64,000 nucleotides of DNA, taken from the NCBI GenBank assembly GCA_964463375.1, contig CAYXBQ010000001.1, positions 124,001-188,000 of the forward strand, read 5' to 3'. The position numbers and the translations under genes were made by a program. Shown in pieces: positions 58,739 through 64,000 of this stretch; position 1 is the stretch's first letter; each line of letters starts with the position of its first letter. This stretch comes from UMGS1696 sp964463375. Its GTDB lineage: Bacteria; Bacillota; Clostridia; Oscillospirales; CAG-272. The notes beneath the pieces are model-generated. The model did no database searches and was not told the DNA's origin. It was given only the letters and a program-made list of their open reading frames with translations.

Positions 58739-60196
58739 TTATTCGTTTTTTGAATCGGTTTCGCTTGTTTGGACGGCACTGCGTTCCTTCGCCACATCGG
58801 CGTGGATCTTTTTGCACTGCTGCACGATGGAGCGAATGTAGCTGTCTGCGGCACTGCCACCATCCTCTAAGGTGGTCATGATGACAAGGACGTATGGATC
58901 CTCGTCCAGCACCACGGCCATGTCGTGATAGGCATTTTCGTCCCAGCCGTATTTGTGGGCGGCTTTGACCGGGGATACGGCGGCGGGGATCATGACGGTG
59001 TGGGCACTGCGGCACATGAGCTCCTGCATCCAGGTGGCATAGGGAGATTCGGTGACAAAGAAGCGGTACAGCTCTTCCAGAAATTTGCCGCAATCCTTGG
59101 CGGTGAGCTGCATGAAGCCGTAGGACGTGCCCTGGAAGGACAGCTCTGTTGCTAAGGCTTGGAAGGAGGTCATGCCAAAGGTATCCCGAAGCTGGCGAAA
59201 TGCCACGTTATCGCTGTACAAAAGCGTATACTCGAACAGCTCCTTCCAGGTCAGGGTGAAGCCTTTTTGCTCGTACTGGATCTTGCCGGAGCCTTCTTCC
59301 TGCATGGTTTCCGGATCGTAGGTCCAGGTGCGGGACAGGTCGTACTTTTCCTCCCCTTCTTTGTACAAAATATTGCCGTTTTCGTCCAAATTCGGGTGCT
59401 TGCCGGTGAATAGGGGTTGTCCGTTCTCGTCGTACAAGGGGGAGCCATCGTCGGCGTAGTTCCGCTTTTGCTCCTCGAAAGCCTCGATCTCCCGGATCAC
59501 GGCATAGACATAGGGGGCTTTGATCAGGCTGGCGGAGTACAGCACTTCGTTTTCGTTATAGGTCACGCTGTAGCCGCTGGTCAGATCCTCGTAGTACAGG
59601 GAGATGGTGGGATAGGCGGCCTCCCACGCCTCCTTGGGATCGATCTCCTCCGTTTCGACTGTGGACTCGGCGGCGGGCTGGGTCTCTTCTTCCTCCTCCG
59701 GGGTCAACAGGGGGGCTTCACGTGCCAACAGGATATACAGATCCGACAGCAGGCGGGAGCGGGTGCCCCAATCCGTATCGGTTTTGGTTTGCAGGGCGGC
59801 AAGCTGGGTTTTGTATGTATCCGCTTCGGCACGTATGGCGGCCAGCTGGGTCTTCAGTTCGGCGATCTGTGCCGTTTGTGCGGTGAGCTGCTGGACCTGC
59901 TGTACCGCTTCGGTGGTCTCCAACAGCTGCACCTTTTCTTCCAAAGAGGCGATCTGGGCTTCTAAGCCGGCGATGGCACGTTCCTTTTCGAGTAGGGCTG
60001 CTTCTATGGCTGCCTGTTCTTCGCTTTTGCCGGTCGTTTCTACCTCTTGCGGCGGTGTTTGTCCTGTGGTCAGCAGATCCACGTACTGTACAGCGAAAAA
60101 GGCAGCGGCACAAAACAGTACCCCTGCCGACACACCAAGCACGATCTTTACCGGGTCTTTTCTTTTTCTACGCATATATGTTTTTTTGCTTTCCAT
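58739..60196 (-). CDS. membrane-anchored serine hydrolase, class A beta-lactamase-like fold
   Basis: A 485-residue protein with one N-terminal membrane segment (about 17-40), a coiled coil from about 55 to 150, an acidic linker, and a C-terminal serine-hydrolase domain. The catalytic Ser-Lys pair is in SASLIKAP, the second motif in SDNVAF, and the third as HKYGW (in place of KTG). This matches the class A beta-lactamase / DD-peptidase superfamily; a cell-wall role is likelier than drug resistance because of its place beside divIC. The ribosome site is weak; an ATG at 60175 is an alternative start. Confidence 0.8.
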   Translation of the reverse strand: MESKKTYMRRKRKDPVKIVLGVSAGVLFCAAAFFAVQYVDLLTTGQTPPQEVETTGKSEEQAAIEAALLEKERAIAGLEAQIASLEEKVQLLETTEAVQQVQQLTAQTAQIAELKTQLAAIRAEADTYKTQLAALQTKTDTDWGTRSRLLSDLYILLAREAPLLTPEEEEETQPAAESTVETEEIDPKEAWEAAYPTISLYYEDLTSGYSVTYNENEVLYSASLIKAPYVYAVIREIEAFEEQKRNYADDGSPLYDENGQPLFTGKHPNLDENGNILYKEGEEKYDLSRTWTYDPETMQEEGSGKIQYEQKGFTLTWKELFEYTLLYSDNVAFRQLRDTFGMTSFQALATELSFQGTSYGFMQLTAKDCGKFLEELYRFFVTESPYATWMQELMCRSAHTVMIPAAVSPVKAAHKYGWDENAYHDMAVVLDEDPYVLVIMTTLEDGGSAADSYIRSIVQQCKKIHADVAKERSAVQTSETDSKNE

Positions 60197-60205
60197 TTCT
60201 ATCGA

Positions 60206-60484
60206 TCAATCTGAGTCGTCGCTGTAGAACACCACTTCCTGGGGATACCGCAGTCCTAACTTTTCTCTGGCAATATCGGCGACATATTCCTCGTCCATGG
60301 GGGCATCCAAAGTTGCTTGCAGCTCGTCGATGTAGGTGTAGTACGCCTGGATCCGGGTGTCCAGTACCTGGGCTTGCTCCAATTTGCTGTTGTTTTCCAG
60401 CTGCAAGGTGATGATGGTGATAAAACAGAATACGGAAAAGACAAGCATCGCCATTTTGAAAAACAAATTGCGTGTCTGTCGCAT
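60206..60484 (-). CDS. divIC: septum formation initiator DivIC
   Basis: A 92-residue bitopic protein of the divisome. A short cytosolic start is followed by one membrane segment (about 10-28), a coiled coil, and the family ending EEYVADIAREKLGLRYPQEVVFY. It partners FtsL and DivIB in Gram-positives. It follows yabQ as in the Bacillus order. AAGGAGGGGACGGGT precedes the ATG. Confidence 0.92.
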   Translation of the reverse strand: MRQTRNLFFKMAMLVFSVFCFITIITLQLENNSKLEQAQVLDTRIQAYYTYIDELQATLDAPMDEEYVADIAREKLGLRYPQEVVFYSDDSD

Positions 60485-60516
60485 ACCCGTCCCCTCCTTT
60501 TTTTGTTTTACGAAAT

Positions 60517-60529
60517 ATCTGTTACAGAT
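60517..60529. repeat. 13-nt perfect palindrome before divIC
   Basis: ATCTGTTACAGAT (arms ATCTGT/ACAGAT around one T) lies just past the yabQ stop and about 30 bp before divIC. It could be an operator, but such short palindromes also occur by chance. Confidence 0.3.
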
Positions 60530-60530
60530 G

Positions 60531-61055
60531 TTATATTTTTACAAAATCCGAAAAACGGTGCATCTGCCGGTGCATGCTCCATAGGCAAAGCTGTCTGCGG
60601 ATCCCGTAGGACAGCGTGCCAAACAGCCGTGCAAACAGTCGTCGCAGCAGACCGATGATCCACCGGAGCGGTTGCAGGACGAGATGGTGCATAAGAAATC
60701 GCAGTCCGGCGGCGCAGGTCTCGGAGATGGCCATGGTGATGCGGCCGATGGTATGCTGATACAGCCACAGACCGGCTATGCAGGGGAGCACCAGATACCA
60801 CCGCAGGATCCCGTGGTTCACTTGACTCAAAAAGATCGAGGAGGCTATCGTGATGGTCAGCATGTATAGCAGGTCGCACGCCAGGTACAGCCAGAACGGG
60901 GCTTTGCCGGGGTGCAGTGTGACCGGGGCTTTTTTCGACCGAATGCCGCATAAAACCTGTAACACTCTTATTATATCGTATCCTGCGCCAAAAATCAAGC
61001 CCATTATGCACGATTCTGCTATAGTTTTCCATTGTTCTGCGATCCAGATCTCCAT
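60531..61055 (-). CDS. yabQ: spore cortex biosynthesis protein YabQ
   Basis: Needed for spore cortex formation in Bacillus. The 174-residue membrane protein has about four hydrophobic segments (WLYLACDLLYMLTITIASS, WYLVLPCIAGLWLYQ) and the YabQ pattern GAGYDIIRVLQVLCG near the start. The start at 61055 is chosen because GGAGGCAAAA precedes it, inside an earlier in-frame ATG. It lies 22 bp after yabP in the conserved order yabP-yabQ-divIC. Confidence 0.85.
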   Translation of the reverse strand: MEIWIAEQWKTIAESCIMGLIFGAGYDIIRVLQVLCGIRSKKAPVTLHPGKAPFWLYLACDLLYMLTITIASSIFLSQVNHGILRWYLVLPCIAGLWLYQHTIGRITMAISETCAAGLRFLMHHLVLQPLRWIIGLLRRLFARLFGTLSYGIRRQLCLWSMHRQMHRFSDFVKI

Positions 61056-61077
61056 TTTTGCCTCCATGGATGGCTGT

Positions 61078-61359
61078 TCAGTGGATGAAGCGGGAGAAGA
61101 AGCTGCCTTTTTGGTCTTTGTCGTTTTTGTCATCCAAATATTGGACACCATCGATCTGACCATGGATCTCCAGCACGCCGGTCTCTGCGCTGAAGCTGTC
61201 GATGTGCAGTTCGCTGCCTTCGATCACCAGCCGACCAAGAGAAGACAGCGCAACGATCTCCGACTCTGTGAAGCTTTCCACCTCTCCAATGCCGTCCAGA
61301 TGCGCGCGCTGTCTTTGGTTGATCATGATATTTTGTTCACCGTTTTGTTCCTGTACCAT
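61078..61359 (-). CDS. yabP: sporulation protein YabP
   Basis: A 93-residue YabP/YqfC-family spore coat or cortex factor. The core reads HLDGIGEVESFTESEIVALSSLGRLVIEGSELHI, typical of the family. The ATG at 61359 follows GAGGTGCCT; a GTG two codons upstream is less likely. A candidate sigma-E promoter precedes it. Its presence implies a sporulation-capable lineage. Confidence 0.9.
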   Translation of the reverse strand: MVQEQNGEQNIMINQRQRAHLDGIGEVESFTESEIVALSSLGRLVIEGSELHIDSFSAETGVLEIHGQIDGVQYLDDKNDKDQKGSFFSRFIH

Positions 61360-61388
61360 AGGCACCTCGTATCATACAGATTGTTGGT

Positions 61389-61413
61389 ACTGTATCCTAT
61401 GCAGTCAGGGTAT
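61389..61413 (-). promoter_or_regulatory. candidate sigma-E-type promoter before yabP
   Basis: On the minus strand ATA (61413-61411) and GATACAGT (61396-61389) are 14 bp apart. This approximates the sigma-E pattern ATA / CATACANT used for yabP in Bacillus. The match is imperfect. Confidence 0.35.
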
Positions 61414-61453
61414 AAAATATACGGGAAATCCCACTGTAGCCTATGGCGGTGGG

Positions 61454-61699
61454 TCAGCTCGGCAGTACCTCGTACAGGGAGGCAGCGTCCGCTTTGGCGG
61501 CGTGCTCTCTGACATCCAGTACCCGCAGCTTCATGGTTTTATCGCCGAAGGTGATGGAGATGATGTCCCCCTCCTTCACATCGTAGGAGGCTTTGGCACG
61601 GCGGCCGTTGACCTCCACATGTTCGGTATCACAGGCTTCGTTGGCGACGGTGCGGCGCTTGATCACGCGGGACACCTTCAAAAATTTATCCAGTCTCAT
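61454..61699 (-). CDS. S4-domain RNA-binding protein, YabO/RqcP type
   Basis: An 81-residue single S4 domain protein (MRLDKFLKVSRVIKRR at the start, VEVNGRRAKASYDVKEGD in the middle). In Bacillus the orthologue RqcP (YabO) stabilises P-site tRNA during ribosome rescue. AAGAGAAG precedes the ATG. It follows hup by 10 bp in the conserved cluster. Confidence 0.92.
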   Translation of the reverse strand: MRLDKFLKVSRVIKRRTVANEACDTEHVEVNGRRAKASYDVKEGDIISITFGDKTMKLRVLDVREHAAKADAASLYEVLPS

Positions 61700-61709
61700 A
61701 TTGCTTCTC

Positions 61710-61991
61710 TTATGTGTTCTCGTTCAGCTTCTTCTTCAGCACCAGAGAGGGGGTGAAGGCGGCGTTCCGGGATGCCTTGATGTGGATCTGTTCGCCGGTG
61801 CGGGGGTTTCTGCCGTCCCGTTCGGGCTGCTTGCGGATCTCAAAGGTACCAAAGCCGGTGATCTGGATCTTGTCTTCGGCGACCAGGGCTTCTTCTACAA
61901 CAGCCAGAATGGCGTTCAGGGCTTCGTCTGTTTGCTTGATGGTCAGCTCCGTTCTCTTGGCAGCTGCATTTACCAGTTCAGTCTTATTCAT
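61710..61991 (-). CDS. hup: HU-family DNA-binding protein
   Basis: A 93-residue nucleoid protein that bends DNA. HU landmarks are MNKTELVNAAAKR, ITGFGTFEIRKQPERDGRNPRTGE (the DNA-contacting arm with the RNPRTG motif) and ASRNAAFTPS. GGAGGAACATC precedes the ATG. Its start overlaps the mazG end by 8 bp. Confidence 0.97.
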   Translation of the reverse strand: MNKTELVNAAAKRTELTIKQTDEALNAILAVVEEALVAEDKIQITGFGTFEIRKQPERDGRNPRTGEQIHIKASRNAAFTPSLVLKKKLNENT

Positions 61992-62703
61992 GATGTTCCT
62001 CCAATTTTGGGTTCTGATAGTTTTTTATAAACTCCGATGTATCTTTCTGGACTTGCCCTTCCAGATCACCGTCAAGTTTTTTCGTCAGTATGGCCGACAG
62101 CTCTGTCAATTTGGCAAGTGCCGCCAGCGTTTCTTCCCGATCCTTACCGGGACCTATGGCGTGGATCTCCTGCCACAGGGCTTCTTCGGTACCAAAGTCG
62201 TAGCCGTCCTTCATGGCCTTGCCTGCCACCTTTTGGGCCCGCATCAGTGCCGGGAGCATGGGCGGGATGGCTGCCATGGACTCCTGTGCGCTTTTCCGGG
62301 ACTTCTCCTCTTTTTTGATCACTTCCCAGTTGGCCAGCACCTTTTCGCTGGTATCTGCCTGAACATCGCCGAACACATGGGGGTGCCGGTGGATCATTTT
62401 GGCGCAGATGTCGTGGATCACGTCGTCTATGGTGAAGCTGCCCTTTTCTTCTTCGATCCGGGCATGGAACAGCACCTGGAACAGTACGTCTCCCAGTTCC
62501 TCCCGCAGCAGCACCGGGTCTTCGGTATCGATGGCTTCCACCACCTCATAGCATTCCTCGATCAGATCGTTGCGGATGCTTTTGTGGTCCTGCTCTCTGT
62601 CCCAGGGACATCCCTCCGGACTACGCAGCACCTCGGTCAGCAGACGCAGGGAGGCAAAATCGTGCCTTGGTTCTCCGACCAGCTTTTCTTTTTCGGATCT
62701 CAT
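61984..62703 (-). CDS. mazG: nucleoside triphosphate pyrophosphohydrolase MazG
   Basis: Hydrolyses (d)NTPs to NMPs and pyrophosphate, clearing damaged nucleotides or tuning ppGpp. The 239-residue protein has the metal-binding LIEECYEVVEAID and REELGDVLFQVLFHA of the first helical domain, then a second MazG domain (EEALWQEIHAIGPGKDREETLAALAKL). No methyltransferase domain is fused, unlike in YabN of Bacillus. GAGGAAATACT precedes the ATG, 9 bp after spoVB. Confidence 0.94.
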   Translation of the reverse strand: MRSEKEKLVGEPRHDFASLRLLTEVLRSPEGCPWDREQDHKSIRNDLIEECYEVVEAIDTEDPVLLREELGDVLFQVLFHARIEEEKGSFTIDDVIHDICAKMIHRHPHVFGDVQADTSEKVLANWEVIKKEEKSRKSAQESMAAIPPMLPALMRAQKVAGKAMKDGYDFGTEEALWQEIHAIGPGKDREETLAALAKLTELSAILTKKLDGDLEGQVQKDTSEFIKNYQNPKLEEHHE

Positions 62704-62712
62704 AGTATTTCC

Positions 62713-64000
62713 TCATTTTTCTTTTGGATAGAGTAGTTTTTGTACCCACGGCTTTTGTGGCAGCAGCTCCCGTTCCTCTGCACCCAATATGCCCATTTTG
62801 CGCACACACAACAGATATACCGCAGCTGCTGCACAAATGGAGAACAGCACAGCGAGCTTTGCTGGTACGAAAGCTGTTACGCCTGCATAGGTGAGCCTTG
62901 CGGTGGCGGCACAGATACCGGCTGCCAGCATGGGACATAGGCAGGTGCGGCACAGGTGCAAGGAAAGGTCGGTGCAACGCAGGACAAAAAACAGGTTCAT
63001 GGCAGTGACGATCAGGTAGCAAAGGAAGGTGCTGATGGGTGCGGCGGTGATGCCGTAGCTTGGCAGGAGCCACAGGGTCGAGAGGATCTTGACCGCCGAG
63101 CCTGCTAACATGGAGAACACGGGCAATGCCGCTTTTCCGATGCTTTGCAGGACGGAATTGGTCACTGCCAATACGCAGACCAGCAGCGAAGCGGGTGCCA
63201 ATCGAATGAGCAGTGGTGCTGCCAATGCTGCGGAATCGGCTCGAAACAGCAGGGACAATATGGGGCCGGCCAGCACGGTCATTCCCATGGCACAGGGCGC
63301 ACCGATGAGGATCGATAGGCGCAGGGCCGTTTCGGTCAGGCTGCCGATCTTCTTTTTCTCCCCGGCGTACCGGGTCAGCATGGGGACGATGGCATAGGCG
63401 ATGGGATAGACCAGGGCGGGCGGCAGATTGAACAGGGGTACCGCCAACGAGGTATAGTTGCCGTACAAGGTGGTAGCCATTTCCTGGGACAAGCCATTTT
63501 GTTGTAGCAGTCGTTGGATCAGGGCGGCATCGATCATACTTGTCAGGCTCATGACCGCAGCGCTGATGGTGATGGGAATGGCAATGGCAGTCAGGCGTTT
63601 GAGCAGGCGGCGTATAGAGACATCCTGCGGGGGTGCTGTCGGTATTGCCGCATCCTGCCGCAGACACAGCAGCAGATACGCCATACCGATAGCGGCACCA
63701 ACGGTCAGTCCCATGGCAGCATAGGCGGCTACCACCGGCGTTGGTTGGTTCCGGTGTATGGCAACAAGGGCGCATAGTATCCCCACTGCCACCTTGCCCA
63801 CGGCTTCCAGCAGCTGGGAGACCGCCGTTGGGATCATGCGGGACAGGCCTTGATAATACCCACGTAAGGCACTGGCGATGCAGATGAAAAACAGCGTTGG
63901 TGCCACGGCATACATACAGGTCACAGCCGGGGGTGCGCCGATCCCATTTGCCAAGGCTTCTCCGCCGAACCACAGGATGCAGGTACCGATGGCACCGATG
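62713..64000 (-). CDS. spoVB: SpoVB/MurJ-like polysaccharide transporter (partial, C-terminal part)
   Basis: The C-terminal 428 residues of a multi-spanning flippase of the MVF family, with its start outside the right edge. Segments such as RGYYQGLSRMIPTAVSQLLEAVGK and ALVYPIAYAIVPMLTRY are typical of the SpoVB/YabM group that moves lipid-linked precursors for spore cortex or wall synthesis. It sits directly before mazG, as yabM does in Bacillus. The frame is open to the edge. Which flippase role it serves cannot be told from the fragment. Confidence 0.9.
   Translation of the reverse strand, partial: IGAIGTCILWFGGEALANGIGAPPAVTCMYAVAPTLFFICIASALRGYYQGLSRMIPTAVSQLLEAVGKVAVGILCALVAIHRNQPTPVVAAYAAMGLTVGAAIGMAYLLLCLRQDAAIPTAPPQDVSIRRLLKRLTAIAIPITISAAVMSLTSMIDAALIQRLLQQNGLSQEMATTLYGNYTSLAVPLFNLPPALVYPIAYAIVPMLTRYAGEKKKIGSLTETALRLSILIGAPCAMGMTVLAGPILSLLFRADSAALAAPLLIRLAPASLLVCVLAVTNSVLQSIGKAALPVFSMLAGSAVKILSTLWLLPSYGITAAPISTFLCYLIVTAMNLFFVLRCTDLSLHLCRTCLCPMLAAGICAATARLTYAGVTAFVPAKLAVLFSICAAAAVYLLCVRKMGILGAEERELLPQKPWVQKLLYPKEK

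Overview
The window looks like a chromosome segment from a Gram-positive, endospore-forming member of the Clostridia, most likely a gut Oscillospirales/Ruminococcaceae-type bacterium. The signs are the cluster spoVB-mazG-hup-S4-yabP-yabQ-divIC, the cluster nusB-xseA-xseB-ispA-tlyA-nadK-argR-recN, murB-whiA-dnaE, a tyrosyl T-box leader, lipoprotein binding proteins and an S-layer homology protein. No rRNA, CRISPR array, phage, insertion sequence or integrase was seen. Every placed stop codon is TAA or TGA except one TAG, and promoters are very close to the sigma-A consensus (TTGNNN, 17 bp, TATAAT or TATACT, often with an upstream TG).

1-3.2 kb: end of trkA, then trkH and an SGNH-hydrolase lipoprotein (potassium uptake). 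3.2-11.2 kb: sugar catabolism on the minus strand, with araD, an FGGY kinase, a lipoprotein sugar-binding protein, an alpha-L-fucosidase and an alpha-L-rhamnosidase. The rhamnosidase N-terminus is cut by an in-frame TAG. 11.2-18.2 kb: a tightly coupled operon running binding protein - permease - ATPase - FAD subunit - 2Fe-2S subunit - molybdopterin subunit - MocA-like nucleotidyltransferase - rhamnosidase. Most of its junctions are ATGA or TAATG overlaps. I infer that the importer may supply molybdate or tungstate to the hydroxylase.

18.3-36.6 kb: accessory and metabolic genes: a MATE exporter, an EamA-like transporter with GDPD, a DUF6259-like glycosidase, a 5'-3' exonuclease, a second orphan binding protein, and a DUF1538 membrane protein paired with a tandem PII-like protein. 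Next come an acetyltransferase, a phosphoesterase with a Nudix hydrolase, a CapD-like dehydratase coupled to a sulfatase and a NimA-like protein, a tyrosine phosphatase, tRNA-Val(GAC) and a DUF4430 lipoprotein.

36.7-64 kb: almost entirely minus-strand housekeeping: an orphan membrane protein, PBP1A (with a 37-nt palindrome upstream), dnaE, a 29-codon gene remnant, whiA, murB, T-box-tyrS, the recN to nusB operon, an S-layer protein, and the divIC/yab sporulation cluster entering spoVB at the right edge. The most unusual points are the rhamnosidase amber codon, the Mo-hydroxylase/importer operon, the DUF1538-PII pair with an upstream direct repeat, the whiA-dnaE remnant, the palindrome before PBP1A, and a terminator whose U-tract runs into the start codon of an orphan membrane protein.
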